Assembly (NCBI GenBank): GCA_012521815.1
Contig: JAAYLR010000057.1
Coordinates: forward strand, 1-37,290
Direction of reading: 5' to 3'
DNA: 37,290 bases
Origin: Acidobacteriota bacterium
GTDB taxonomy: Bacteria; Acidobacteriota; Thermoanaerobaculia; Multivoradales; JAGPDF01
The position numbers and the translations under genes are program-made. This document shows, piece after piece, positions 1-11,100 of the stretch. How positions within the stretch are numbered: position 1 is the stretch's first letter; every line of letters begins with the position of its first letter. The notes beneath the pieces were generated by a model, which had not been told where the DNA came from, searched no databases, and was given only the letters and a program-made list of their open reading frames with translations.

Positions 1-71
1 CCCTCACCCCGGCCCTCTCCCCAAGGGGGAGAAGACCCCTCACCCCGGCCCTCTCCCCGAGGGGGAGAGGG
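1..71. repeat. Two tandem copies of a C-rich palindromic repeat
   Basis: A 22-base unit beginning CCCTCACCCCGGCCCTCTCC occurs at 1-22 and again, identical, at 37-58, a period of 36 bases. Each unit is followed by the complement of its 3' part. In the second copy 49-58 pairs perfectly with 62-71 (10 bp stem, 3-base loop). In the first, 16-22 pairs with 25-31 imperfectly around a short loop. C-rich hairpin units of this kind are, from memory, scattered through many high-GC genomes as intergenic REP-like elements. All codons in the mod frame stay open through both copies, so the repeat sits directly against, and in frame with, the mod coding sequence. The window begins inside the array, so its full copy number is not visible. 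Confidence 0.85.
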
Positions 72-81
72 GGAAGGGGCC

Positions 82-2013
<1,932 letters not shown>

Positions 2014-2015
2014 GC

Positions 2016-3062
2016 GTGGACGGTCTCAGTCCGCAGTTCACGATCACCCACGCGATGGCGGAAGGGCTGACGCGCATCGAGCGGGCGCGCGGCTTTCTGG
2101 AAGCCGCCATGCTTTCGGAGCGGTGGGTGCGCGACATGAGCCGCCGCGCCTTGCTCCTCGAAGCCCACCACACCACGCACATCGAGGGAACAGAGCTCAC
2201 GCTCGAGCAGGTGGAACGCGCGCTCGCGGGGGCCGAAGTCCCCGAGGCGCGAGCGGACGATGTTCGCGAGCTGCTCAACTACCCGGAGGCCTTCGCGTTC
2301 GTCTCGACGTACCTGGAAGATGGCGGCCCGGTCACTGAAGGGTTGGTCCGCGAGATCCACAAACGGCTGGTGACGGGGGTTCGCGGTGGCGCGACGGCGC
2401 CTGGCGAGTACCGCAGGATCCAGAACCACGTGGTCAATTCCCGGACCGGTGAGACGGTGTACACACCGCCGCCTGCCCATGACGTGCCGGTGATGATGGC
2501 CGAGCTGGTGGGCTGGCTGCAGCGGGAGCAGGACGTGCACCCCGTGCTCGTCAGCGGCATCGCGCAGTTCCAGCTGGTGCACATCCACCCCTTCCTGGAC
2601 GGGAACGGGCGGACGTCGCGACTGCTGTCCACCTTGTGCCTGTATCGGGCCGGCTACGATTTCAAGCGCCTGTTTACCCTCAGCGAGCACTACGACCGCG
2701 ATCGGCCGGCGTTTTATCGGGCGCTGCAGCAGGTTCGCGAGCACGGCATGGACCTGACCGGCTGGCTGGAATACTTCGTCGTGGGTTTGGCGGCGCAACT
2801 GGCCGAAGTGAGGCGGCGCGGCGAACAGGCCATCGAGCGCGACGTGCTGGTCGGAGAGCACCGTCTCAACGAGCGCCAGGGCGAGGCCTTGCGGCACCTG
2901 CTGGAATCCGGCGGGCTCACGATCCAGGACTTCGAGCGCCTCTGCCCCGGCACGAACCGCCGAACGCTGCAACGGGACCTCAAGACGATGATGCAAAAGG
3001 GGCTCATCGTTCCCGAGGGCGCCACCAACCAGCTCATCTATCGTCTGCCGGGGCGGAAATGA
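2016..3062 (+). CDS. Fic-domain protein (putative AMP-transferase) with C-terminal winged helix
   Basis: This 348-residue Fic-family protein lies between mod and res. The Fic active-site loop [10 protein letters not shown] is complete at 191-200, with His191 as the catalytic base, so it should be able to transfer AMP or a related group to a hydroxyl on a target protein. An N-terminal motif T53-x3-E57-G58 matches the [S/T]xxxE[G/N] inhibitory helix of class II Fic proteins, which blocks ATP binding in cis. Residues about 280-345 look like a winged helix-turn-helix, suggesting DNA binding and possible autoregulation. I chose the GTG at 2016: it follows a GGAGGGGG ribosome site at 2000-2007 and lies 2 bases after the mod stop. 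The frame is open further upstream but only as a shadow of mod. The target protein cannot be read from the sequence. A toxin, a switch on restriction and a regulator are all possible. Confidence 0.9.
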   Translation: MDGLSPQFTITHAMAEGLTRIERARGFLEAAMLSERWVRDMSRRALLLEAHHTTHIEGTELTLEQVERALAGAEVPEARADDVRELLNYPEAFAFVSTYLEDGGPVTEGLVREIHKRLVTGVRGGATAPGEYRRIQNHVVNSRTGETVYTPPPAHDVPVMMAELVGWLQREQDVHPVLVSGIAQFQLVHIHPFLDGNGRTSRLLSTLCLYRAGYDFKRLFTLSEHYDRDRPAFYRALQQVREHGMDLTGWLEYFVVGLAAQLAEVRRRGEQAIERDVLVGEHRLNERQGEALRHLLESGGLTIQDFERLCPGTNRRTLQRDLKTMMQKGLIVPEGATNQLIYRLPGRK

Positions 3063-3250
3063 ATTTGCGACGATCTTGCGACAAAACTTGCGACAGACTC
3101 GCGACACGACTTGCGGCGCGATTGCGGCGTGCCAGGGGCGGGATCGGACTCAAGCGGTCGAAGGCCTTGTCGCTCACTTCTGTCATGAAGCCGAGCGACA
3201 AGTATGGTTATGTGCAACAACTGAGCGACAAAGCCGGAGGGTCATTCTGA
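3059..3250 (+). CDS. Possible 63-residue basic ORF filling the fic-res gap
   Basis: An ATG at 3059 overlaps the fic stop as ATGA. The frame ends in TGA at 3248-3250, whose last base is the A of the res ATG. The ORF therefore tiles the gap exactly, with coupling-type contacts at both ends. The product is basic, rich in Arg and Lys, with two Cys near the start (Cys8, Cys12) and no recognisable domain. Against it being a gene: its first third is made of the 11-12 bp TTGCGAC repeats, which are not codon-phased, and no separate ribosome site is visible. It may simply be a leader that keeps ribosomes moving towards res. I do not recognise it. Confidence 0.3.
   Translation: MNLRRSCDKTCDRLATRLAARLRRARGGIGLKRSKALSLTSVMKPSDKYGYVQQLSDKAGGSF
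3065..3128 (+). repeat. Six helically phased TTGCGAC-like boxes
   Basis: TTGCGAC occurs at 3065, 3076 and 3088, TCGCGAC at 3099, and the variant TTGCGGC at 3111 and 3122. The steps are 11, 12, 11, 12 and 11 bases, close to one helical turn, so all boxes lie near one face of the DNA. They begin 3 bases after the fic stop and end 122 bases before the res start. The spacing is not a multiple of three, so protein repetition does not explain it. The layout resembles an iteron or operator array for a cooperatively binding protein. The winged helix at the end of the Fic protein is the obvious candidate, but this is inference. Confidence 0.7.
3165..3231. repeat. Second set of GCGACA-core boxes upstream of res
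   Basis: TGAGCGACAA-type sequences occur three times: inverted at 3165-3175 (CTTGTCGCTCA), direct at 3192-3201 (GAGCGACAAG) and direct at 3221-3231 (TGAGCGACAAA). They share the GCGACA core with the phased boxes at 3065-3128 but have a different 5' flank. The last copy ends 5 bases before the GGAGG ribosome site of res, so a protein bound here on DNA or RNA could affect res expression. Confidence 0.5.
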
Positions 3251-6200
3251 TGCCGCGCGGGCGTCCCCACGGAAGCTCTGCCGCGCCGGCTGCCCGCCGC
3301 GGGCGTCGGGCCAGCGCGCGCGCTTCCGTACCCTTCAACCGCAAGCTGGTCCTTAACCAGTGGCTGCTCGGCCTCTTCGGCGTCGAGCGCTTCGACCCGC
3401 TCGCCGAGCACCTGAAGGACGAGGCGCTCGAAGGGATGGACGAGAGCAACGTCCACCGCTTCCATCACACGCTCTGCCTGCATCTGCCCGTCGAGCAGCG
3501 GCCCGAGCTGACGGACGACGTGCTGCTCGAGTACGACCAGGCCATCGTCTCCGTCACCCAGCGCCTCAACGAGCGCCGGATCACGCGCGGCGATGCGCCC
3601 ATCGTCTGGAAGTACTTCCAGTACCTGGCGCTCCTCTTCACGGAGATCTTCCTCGACCGCTACTTCCGCGACCCGCGCGGTCTGCTCGTCGCCCTCAACC
3701 AGCGGATCGCCGCGCTGAACGAGGGCCTGGACGAGCCCGACCGGGTCGCCGCGCTCGACGAGACCGCCGAGGCCTGGTCGCAGCTCAACAAGATCGGCTT
3801 CTGGATGGCGACTGGCAGCGGCAAGACGCTGCTCATGCACGCCCACATCCTCCAGTACCGGCGCTTCCTCGAGACCCACGGCCGGGCGCGCGAGCTGAAC
3901 CGGATCATCCTGCTCACGCCCAACGAGGGGCTCTCGCAGCAGCACCTCCGTGAGTTCGAGAAGGCCGGCATCGACGCGGAGATCTTCAACAAGGACGGGC
4001 GCGGACTCTTCGCCGGGCAGTCGGTCGAGATCCTGGAGGTCACCAAGCTCAAGGAGGAGATGGGCGAGAAGACCGTGGCCGTGGATGCCTTCGAGGGGAA
4101 CAACCTGGTGTTGGTAGACGAGGGGCACCGCGGCGCCTCGGCTGGCGGCGAGGGCGCATGGATGAAGTTCCGCAATGCGCTTTGCGAGAAGGGCTTTTCA
4201 TTCGAGTACTCCGCCACCTTTGGCCAGGCCGTGAAGGGAAGCCAGGCACTCACCGACCTCTACGCGCGCAGCACGCTCTTCGACTACTCCTACCGCTGGT
4301 TCTACGGCGACGGTTTCGGGAAGGACTACCAGATCCTGAACCTCGAGGACGACAGCAACGCCGAGTGGATGCAGAGCTATCTCACCGCCTGCCTGCTCGC
4401 CTTCTTCCAGCAGCAGCGCCTGTACCGGGAGCGCGAGGTGGCGTTTCGGCCCTTCAACCTGGAGCGGCCGCTGTGGATCTTCGTCGGCGGCAGCGTGACC
4501 GCCACGCTGGCCACGCGCGACGCCTCGGACATCGTGGAGATCCTGCGTTTCCTGAGCGGATACGTGGCGAACCGGGCCGCCAGCGTCGAGCATATCCGGC
4601 GGGTGCTCCACGAGGGGCTGGTTACCGCCACGGGTAAAAACCTGTTCGCCGGGCGCTTTGCCTACCTGAACACCTGCGGACTGACGCCCGCGCAGGTCTT
4701 CGAGGAGACGCTCGCGACGCTGTTCAACGCGCCGGCCGGCGGCGCGCTGCACGTCGAGAATCTGAAAGGCGCTACGGGCGAAGTGGCCGTCCGTGTGGGC
4801 GACAACGATCCCTTCGGCGTCATCAACGTCGGCGATGACGCCAAGCTCGTGAAGCTCTGCGAGGAAAAGGGCCTGAACGTGGCCGAGCGCGAGTTCGCGG
4901 GGTCGCTGTTCCACGAGCTGGAGCAGCCGCACTCGACCATCAACATCCTCATCGGCTCGAAGAAGTTCACCGAGGGCTGGAGCAGCTGGCGCGTGAGCAC
5001 GATGGGGCTGATGAACGTCGGCCGCGGCGAGGGCGCGCAGATCATCCAGCTCTTCGGCCGCGGCGTGCGGCTCAAGGGCGTCGGCATGAGCCTCAAGCGC
5101 AGCGCGTGTGCCACCCTGCCCGAAGGGCTCGAGCGACCGAAGCACATCGACACGCTGGAGACGCTCCACATCTTCGGCATCCGCGCCGACTACATGGCGC
5201 AGTTCCGCGATTTCCTCGAGGAAGAGGGGCTGCCGGCCAACGAGGAGCGCATCGAGTTCATCCTGCCAATCGTCAGGGACCTCGGAACGCGGCCGCTGAA
5301 GACGATCCGCCTTAAGAAGGAAATCAACGGTGTGCGCACCGAGTTCGGCGACGCCTTCCGCAAGCTCGGCCCGATCCCGACAGTCAGGCCCCCGGACCCC
5401 GCGCGGGACGAACCGACCGCGTACCTGCAGAAGAACCAGGTCGTGCTCAACTGGTATCCGAAGATCCAGGCGATGAAGTCGGCGGGGGTTTCGGGGGGCG
5501 ACGACGAGGACGCGCCGAATCCGGACTGGCTGACCGCCCGCCACGTCGCCTTCCTCGACCTCGACCGGCTCCACTTCGAGCTGGAGCGCTTCAAGGCGGA
5601 GCGCGGCTGGCACAACCTGAATCTCACGCGCTCGGGCATCGCCGGCCTGCTCGCGGACACGACCTGGTACCGCCTGCTCATCCCGGAATCCGAGCTGACG
5701 TTCGATTCGTTCGCGAGGGTGCAGCTCTGGCAGGAGATCGCGCTGGCGCTGCTGCGCAAGTACGTCGAGCGCTACTACAGCTTCCGCAAGCGCGAATGGG
5801 AGCTGCCGCACCTGGAGTACCGCGATGTCGCCGCGGATGATCCGAACTTCCCGTGCGTCGTTCGAGAAGGCGGCACCGAGTACGGCTACCGGATCCTGAT
5901 CGAGGAGTCGCAGCAGGAGATCGTCGCGAAGCTCGGCGAGCTGAAGATCGCGATCGAGGCGGGCACGCTGAAGCCCTGGGAGTTCCGGGGCATCAAGGCG
6001 ATCAGCTTCGAACGGCACCTTTACCAGCCGCTGCTCTTTCTCGACGGCAGTGCGGTCGAAATCTCGCCAGCGCCGCTCAACAAGGGCGAGCGCCGCTTCG
6101 TCGAGGACCTGAAGGCATTCCACGAAGCGAACCCCGAGTTCTTCGCGGAGAAGGAGCTCTACCTGCTGCGCAACCTGAGCAAAGGACGTGGGGTCGGGTT

Positions 6201-6522
6201 CTTCGAGGCCGGCAACTTCCACCCCGATTTCATCGTCTGGCAGCTTGCGGGCGAGCATCAGCGGGTCGCCTTCGTCGACCCGAAGGGCATCCGCAACGTG
6301 GGCCTGCAGGATCCCAAGATCGGCTTCCACGAAACCGTCAAGGAGATCGAACAGCGGCTCGGCGATCCCGCGGTCGTTCTCGAGTCCTTCATCGTCTCGA
6401 ACACGCCCTCGCACGTGATGCGCAAGCAGTGGGGCATCGAGAAAGACGAGATGACCCGGCGGCACATCGTCTTCCAGGACGAGGACAAGGACACGTACAT
6501 CCGCACCCTGCTCCAGAATTGA
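3250..6522 (+). CDS. res: Type III restriction enzyme Res subunit (helicase-nuclease)
   Basis: This 1,090-residue protein is the ATP-dependent translocase and nuclease of the type III system. Walker A is ATGSGKT at 187-193, and the DExH box DEGH is at 290-293, followed by the SATF motif III. The arginine-finger motif VI is QLFGRGVR starting at 600. Near the C-terminus a PD-(D/E)xK nuclease core is visible as P992-D993 and D1010-P-K1012. All key residues are present, so it looks functional. The ATG at 3250 has GGAGG at 3236-3240, 9 bases upstream. A TTG 58 codons earlier in the same frame would encode the repeat region and is unlikely. Cutting should require Mod for site recognition. The gap before this gene is the only sizeable gap in the operon and carries the repeat boxes, so res may be controlled separately from mod. 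Confidence 0.93.
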   Translation: MPRGRPHGSSAAPAARRGRRASARASVPFNRKLVLNQWLLGLFGVERFDPLAEHLKDEALEGMDESNVHRFHHTLCLHLPVEQRPELTDDVLLEYDQAIVSVTQRLNERRITRGDAPIVWKYFQYLALLFTEIFLDRYFRDPRGLLVALNQRIAALNEGLDEPDRVAALDETAEAWSQLNKIGFWMATGSGKTLLMHAHILQYRRFLETHGRARELNRIILLTPNEGLSQQHLREFEKAGIDAEIFNKDGRGLFAGQSVEILEVTKLKEEMGEKTVAVDAFEGNNLVLVDEGHRGASAGGEGAWMKFRNALCEKGFSFEYSATFGQAVKGSQALTDLYARSTLFDYSYRWFYGDGFGKDYQILNLEDDSNAEWMQSYLTACLLAFFQQQRLYREREVAFRPFNLERPLWIFVGGSVTATLATRDASDIVEILRFLSGYVANRAASVEHIRRVLHEGLVTATGKNLFAGRFAYLNTCGLTPAQVFEETLATLFNAPAGGALHVENLKGATGEVAVRVGDNDPFGVINVGDDAKLVKLCEEKGLNVAEREFAGSLFHELEQPHSTINILIGSKKFTEGWSSWRVSTMGLMNVGRGEGAQIIQLFGRGVRLKGVGMSLKRSACATLPEGLERPKHIDTLETLHIFGIRADYMAQFRDFLEEEGLPANEERIEFILPIVRDLGTRPLKTIRLKKEINGVRTEFGDAFRKLGPIPTVRPPDPARDEPTAYLQKNQVVLNWYPKIQAMKSAGVSGGDDEDAPNPDWLTARHVAFLDLDRLHFELERFKAERGWHNLNLTRSGIAGLLADTTWYRLLIPESELTFDSFARVQLWQEIALALLRKYVERYYSFRKREWELPHLEYRDVAADDPNFPCVVREGGTEYGYRILIEESQQEIVAKLGELKIAIEAGTLKPWEFRGIKAISFERHLYQPLLFLDGSAVEISPAPLNKGERRFVEDLKAFHEANPEFFAEKELYLLRNLSKGRGVGFFEAGNFHPDFIVWQLAGEHQRVAFVDPKGIRNVGLQDPKIGFHETVKEIEQRLGDPAVVLESFIVSNTPSHVMRKQWGIEKDEMTRRHIVFQDEDKDTYIRTLLQN

Positions 6523-6550
6523 GCAATCCTGCGCTCTCTCCTTCACGCCC

Positions 6551-6760
6551 CTTCACCACCAGTACACCTCCAGCGACGGCTTCGCGTGTCACATGCGCGA
6601 CGCCCTGCCGCTCGCCTCGTTCATCGGCTTCACCGGCACGCCGTTCCTGAAGCGCGACGAGCGCCGCTCGATCGAGGCCTTCGGCCCGTACATCCACACC
6701 TACAGGTACGACGAGGCGGTGCGCGACGGCGTGGTGCTCGATCTGCGCTACAAGCTGGCC
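6551..6760 (+). pseudogene. Remnant of a type I restriction subunit HsdR
   Basis: The stretch from the res stop to the next gene (6523-6894, 372 bases) contains no intact gene. One frame reads HHQY near 6554-6565, then MRDALPLASFIGFTGTPF, then FGPYIHTYRYDEAV and DGVVLDLRYK, ending about 6760. This matches the part of type I HsdR helicases just after the DEAH box: the conserved FIGFTGTP motif followed by the FGxYIHTY segment. About 70 codons survive, with no Walker A, DEAH box or nuclease domain. The frame stays open to 6883 but the resemblance stops. It starts about 30 bases after res, so a second restriction system probably once sat here and was deleted or overwritten. A fresh deletion is suggested by the undamaged frame. 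Confidence 0.7.
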
Positions 6761-6894
6761 CACGGTGGCCTCGTCCAGGGTGCAGCTGACTCTCCGCAGC
6801 GCCATGCCGATGCCTTATCATCCGCTCCAGGCCGCTGCCGGCGGGGCCGGAGGCGCTCCCGCCGAGGGGAGCCCCTGTGGTAGATAGAGGCACC

Positions 6895-7440
6895 ATGCCC
6901 ATTTACGAGTTCTACTGCCCCGACTGTCACACCGTCTTCAGCTTCTTCTCGGCGGCGGTGAATACCGAGGCGCGGCCGGCCTGTCCGGAGTGCGGGCGGC
7001 CGGAGCTGGGGCGGCGTCCCTCGCGCTTCGCCACCGTGCGTGCCGGGCGGGGCGGAGAAGAGGAGGAGGGCGGGGGGGAGGAGCTCATTCCGGGCCTCGA
7101 CGAGGAGCGGATGGAGCGGGCGATGGCGCAGCTCGCCGGGGAGATGGGCGAGCTCGGCGGGTTCGACGGCGAGGAAGAGGCCGCGCCCGACCCGCGGCAG
7201 CTCGCCCGCTTCATGCGCCGGTTCGGGGAGGTCGCGGGGCTCGAGCCGGGGCCGAAGCTCCAGGAGGTGCTCCGCAAGCTCGAGAGCGGCGCCGATCCCG
7301 ACTCGCTCGAGGACGATTTCCCGGAGGACGGGGAGGACGACGCGGCGGCCTTCGCCGAGCTCTTCCAGCTGAAGAAGGCCGGGGGCCGGGCCTCCCGGCG
7401 GGGGCGGCCGCGCATCGACGAGACCCTTCATTTCCTATGA
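6895..7440 (+). CDS. FmdB-type zinc-ribbon protein with acidic tail
   Basis: The 181-residue product begins MPIYEFYCPDC, the signature start of the FmdB-family putative regulatory zinc ribbon. The zinc-ligand pairs are C8/C11 and C30/C33. After residue 50 it becomes very acidic and low in complexity (runs of Glu, Asp and Gly), with some predicted helix, and ends in a basic patch. The function of FmdB-like zinc ribbons is mostly unknown. The start at 6895 has GAGG at 6887-6890. A TAGATA sequence at 6881-6886 could be a -10 box very near the start. An ATG 18 bases upstream in the same frame would place residues before the conserved MPIYE start. The stop overlaps the next gene by ATGA, so the two are co-transcribed. 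It lies at the edge of the defence island and has the high GC of the core genome. Confidence 0.8.
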   Translation: MPIYEFYCPDCHTVFSFFSAAVNTEARPACPECGRPELGRRPSRFATVRAGRGGEEEEGGGEELIPGLDEERMERAMAQLAGEMGELGGFDGEEEAAPDPRQLARFMRRFGEVAGLEPGPKLQEVLRKLESGADPDSLEDDFPEDGEDDAAAFAELFQLKKAGGRASRRGRPRIDETLHFL

Positions 7441-7979
7441 GCACGCCGAACGGATCCGCCGTGCTCTTCGTCGAACGGCAGTGGCTGCCGGGCTGGGCGC
7501 TCGCGCTGCTCCTCGCCATGCCGCTCTTCGTCGCCGCCCCGCTCCTGCTGTCGGCCGCGCCCGGGATCGACGCGGCGGAGCGTGCCTCCCTCCATCTGGC
7601 CATCGCGGCGGTCGTCGCCGTGGATGGACTGGTGCTCCTCCTCGTGGGCTCGATGCGCACCCGGGTCGATCCCCGGGGGGTGCTCGTCACCTTCGGGCTG
7701 CCCGGGTGGATCCGCTTCCGTTTCGAGCGCGAGGAGATCCGCGCCGCCGACGCCCGCCGCTACCGGCCGTTCCGGGAGTTCGGCGGCTGGGGGATCCGCG
7801 GCGTCGGGGCGAAGCGGGCGCTGAACATGCGGGGCTCGGAAGGGGTCGAGCTCACGGTGCACCGGCGGGGGCGCGACGGCACGGTGATGATCGGCAGCCA
7901 GCGCTCCCGGGAGCTCGAGCTCGCGCTCCGGCTCCTGGAGATCCCTCCTTTCGAGGGGCGTTCGCTCGATCCCGTCTGA
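7437..7979 (+). CDS. Two-TM membrane protein with a PH-like C-terminal domain
   Basis: The 180-residue product has two hydrophobic segments (about 17-39 and 52-71) followed by a roughly 105-residue soluble domain. That domain contains REFGGWGIRG and later GVELTVHR and MIGSQRS. This pattern is, from memory, typical of small bacterial membrane proteins with a bacterial PH-like fold, mostly annotated as hypothetical. It would sit in the inner membrane with the domain in the cytoplasm. The ATG at 7437 overlaps the previous stop by 4 bases, implying translational coupling to the zinc-ribbon gene. No catalytic residues are apparent and I assign no function. Confidence 0.75.
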   Translation: MSTPNGSAVLFVERQWLPGWALALLLAMPLFVAAPLLLSAAPGIDAAERASLHLAIAAVVAVDGLVLLLVGSMRTRVDPRGVLVTFGLPGWIRFRFEREEIRAADARRYRPFREFGGWGIRGVGAKRALNMRGSEGVELTVHRRGRDGTVMIGSQRSRELELALRLLEIPPFEGRSLDPV

Positions 7980-7997
7980 GCTCCGGCGGGCCGGAGC
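7980..7997 (+). terminator. GC-rich hairpin directly after a stop codon
   Basis: A perfect 7-bp stem (GCTCCGG, 7980-7986, with CCGGAGC, 7991-7997) and a 4-base loop begin at the first base after the stop of the preceding gene. No T-run follows, so if it acts in termination it may do so as an RNA-end barrier. A TAGAAT sequence at 8025-8030 just downstream resembles a -10 box for the nuclease gene. Confidence 0.35.
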
Positions 7998-8107
7998 CCG
8001 GCGCTCCGGGCCGCCGGCCGGGGGTAGAATCCGGCAGCCATCGAACTCCGGGGCCTCCCCGCGGGGAGGGTCACCCGCTGCCGTTCCGACCATTGGAGGG
8101 AGACCAC

Positions 8108-11100
8108 GTGAAAGCGCGTCAGCTCGTCCTGCTCGCTCTGCTCGCCCTGTGTCCGACGCTCGCCCGCGCCCAGTGCGTGAGCCTCACGACCGGAGGAGTG
8201 CCGTACGGCCAGGATTTCGACTCGCTGGCGAGCGCCGGCGACTCGTCGGTGACGCCGGCCGGCTGGTTCTTCCTGGAGACCGGCGCCAACGCGAACGGCA
8301 CCTACAGCGCGGGAAACGGCTCGGGCAACACCGGCAACACCTACAGCTTCGGGGCCACCGGCAGCACCGAGCGGGCGTTCGGCGGCCTTCTCAGCGGGAA
8401 CCTGACGCCGACGATCGGGGCCTGTTTCTCGAACGGTACCGGCGCGCCGATCGCCGCGCTCGCCATCGCCTATACCGGTGAGCAGTGGCGGCTGGGAACG
8501 GCCGGTCGCGCCGACCGCCTCGATTTCCAGTACAGCCTCGACGCCACCTCGCTCGCCACCGGGAGCTGGGTGGATGTCGATGCGCTCGACTTCAGCTCGC
8601 CGAGCACGACGGGTAGCGCGGGAGCGCGCGACGGCAACGCCGCCGCCTATCGCACCGCGATCAGCCAGACGATCACCGGCCTCGCCATCCTCCCCGGCGC
8701 CTCCGTCTGGATCCGCTGGAACGACTTCAACGCCACCGGCGCCGACGACGGTCTGGCGGTGGACGACTTCTCGCTCACCCCCACGCTCGCCGGCGACGCG
8801 GCGCCGTACGTGGCCTCGACCACGCCCGCCGATGGCGCCACCGGGGTGGCCGCGAACGCGAACCTCACGGTCACCTTCAGCGAGGCGGTGAACGTGACGG
8901 GAGGATGGTTCTCGATCTCCTGCGCGTCCTCCGGGCTCCACCCGGCGGCGGTCTCCGGCGGGCCGATCACCTTCACCCTCGACCCGGCGACCGATTTCAC
9001 CCCCGGCGAGAGCTGCACCGTGACCATCTACGCGGCCGCGGTGAGCGATCAGGACGCGGACGATCCGCCGGACGAGATGGCTGCCAATTACGTCTGGTCG
9101 TTCACGGTCGCGAGCCTGGCGGCGATCTCGATCGAAAAGGCGACCAACGGCGAGGACGCCGATCTGCCGCCGGGGCCGGCGATCCCGGTGGGTGCGGCGG
9201 TGAGCTGGACCTACCTCGTCACCAACAGCGGCCAGACCAGCCTGACGAACGTCACCGTGACCGACGACCAGGGGGTTGCGGTCACCTGTCCGCAGGACAC
9301 GCTCGCGGCCGCGGAGACGATGACCTGCACCGCCAGCGGCACCGCGGTCGCCGGGCAGTACGCGAACGTGGGCGTCGCCACCGGCACGCCGCCCGCGGGG
9401 CCGCCGGTTGCGGCCAGCGATCCGAGCCACTACTTCGGGATCACCTTCGTGATCAACGAGATCCATGCCGACCCGTCGAACACCCAGGGGGACGCGAACG
9501 GCGACGGCGTGGTGAGCGCGACCGACGACGAGTTCGTCGAGCTCGTCAACGCGACCGCCGGCCCGATCGACATCTCCGGCTGGACGCTCGCCGACGCCGT
9601 CACGGTGCGCCACACCTTCCCGCCCGGCACGGTGGTCCCCGGCGGCTGCGCGGCGGTGGTCTTCGGCGGCGGCACCCTGGCGGCCTATTTCGGGGGCAGC
9701 GTGGCGCAGACCGCGTCGACGGGTCAGCTCGGGCTGAACAACACGAACGAAACCGTCACCCTGAGCGACGGCGTCGCGCCGGTGGCGGTCGCGATCTACG
9801 GCGCCGAGGGAGGCAACGATCAGTCGATCACCCGCGTGCCCGACGTCACCGGCAGCCTGCCGTGGGTGCTGCACACGACCGCTCCCGGCTCCGGCGGCCT
9901 GCGCTACTCGCCGGGCCGCAAGGTGGACCGCACGCTCTTCGGCGGGTGCGCGCCGCCGCCGCTCTCGTTCATCCACGACGTCCAGGGGGCGGGCGCCGTC
10001 TCTCCGTTCGCCGGCCAGGCGGTGCAGGTCGAGGGGGTGGTCACCGGCGTGAAGGCGAACGGCTTCTTCCTCCAGGAGGAGGAGAGCGACTACGACGCCG
10101 ACCCGGCGACCTCGGAGGGGATCTACGTCTTCACCAGCGTCGCCCCGCCGCCGAGCGTGGCGGTGGGCAACGTGGTGCGCGTGGTCGGCGTCGTCTCCGA
10201 GTACGTGCCCACGGCCGATCCGCTGCAGCCGCCGCTGACCGAGATCGTCTCGCCGGGGATCACCCTCGTCGCCACCGGGCAGCCGCTGCCGGCGCCGGTC
10301 GTCCTCACGCCGACGATGCCCGATCCCGCCGGGGCGTTCGATCAGCTCGAGCGCTACGAGGGGATGCGGGTCGCGGTGCCGTCGCTCACCGTGGTGGCGC
10401 CCACCCGCGGCTCGATCAGCGAACCGAACGCCACCGCCACGAGCAACGGGATCTTCAGCGGCGTGGTCAGCGGCGTGTCCCGGCCGTTCCGCGAGCCCGG
10501 CATCCAGCAGCCCGACCATGGCCTCTGGCCGGCCCCGCCGAGCGTGCCGGTCTGGGACACGAACCCCGAGACGCTCACGGTCGACAGCGACGCCCTCGGC
10601 GGGACGCGCCTCGACGTCGGCACCGGCACCGTGATCACCGGCCTCGTCGGCCCGCTCGACTACGGCTTCCGGCGCTACACGCTGCTCCCCGACCCCGGGC
10701 TCGCGCTCGGGGTCAGCGGCGGCCCGACGCCGGCGGCGGTGACGGCGCCGGGGCCGGGCGAGATCACGGTGGCGACCTACAACGTGCAGCGCTTCTTCGA
10801 CACCGTCAACGACCCGGGGACCTCCGACCCGGTGCTCACCCCGGCGGCCTTCGACCTGCGCCTCGCCAAGCTCTCCGACGGGGTGCGCAACTACCTGCAC
10901 TTCCCCGACGTCCTCGGCCTGCAGGAGGTGGAGAACCTGACGACGCTCGAGGCGATCGCGGCGCGGATCTCGGCCGACGCGCTCGGCGCCGGGCAGCCCG
11001 ACCCGCTCTACGCCGCCCATCTCTCCGAGGGCAACGACATCGGCGGCATCGACGTCGGCTTCCTCGTCCGGACCGCCGAGGTCGTCCCCGGGACGCCGCG

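Noticed and set aside
1-58. CRISPR array at the left end
   Set aside because: Only two copies with a 14-base spacer, palindromic and C-rich; no cas gene is present in the window.
3076-3249. TTG start for res that would add 58 residues
   Set aside because: The added part is the repeat array, resembles no Res sequence, and the ATG at 3250 has a well-placed ribosome site.
6593-6883. A 96-codon intact gene after res
   Set aside because: Similarity to HsdR is limited to a mid-protein fragment and the rest of the frame is unrelated, so it is better read as a relic.
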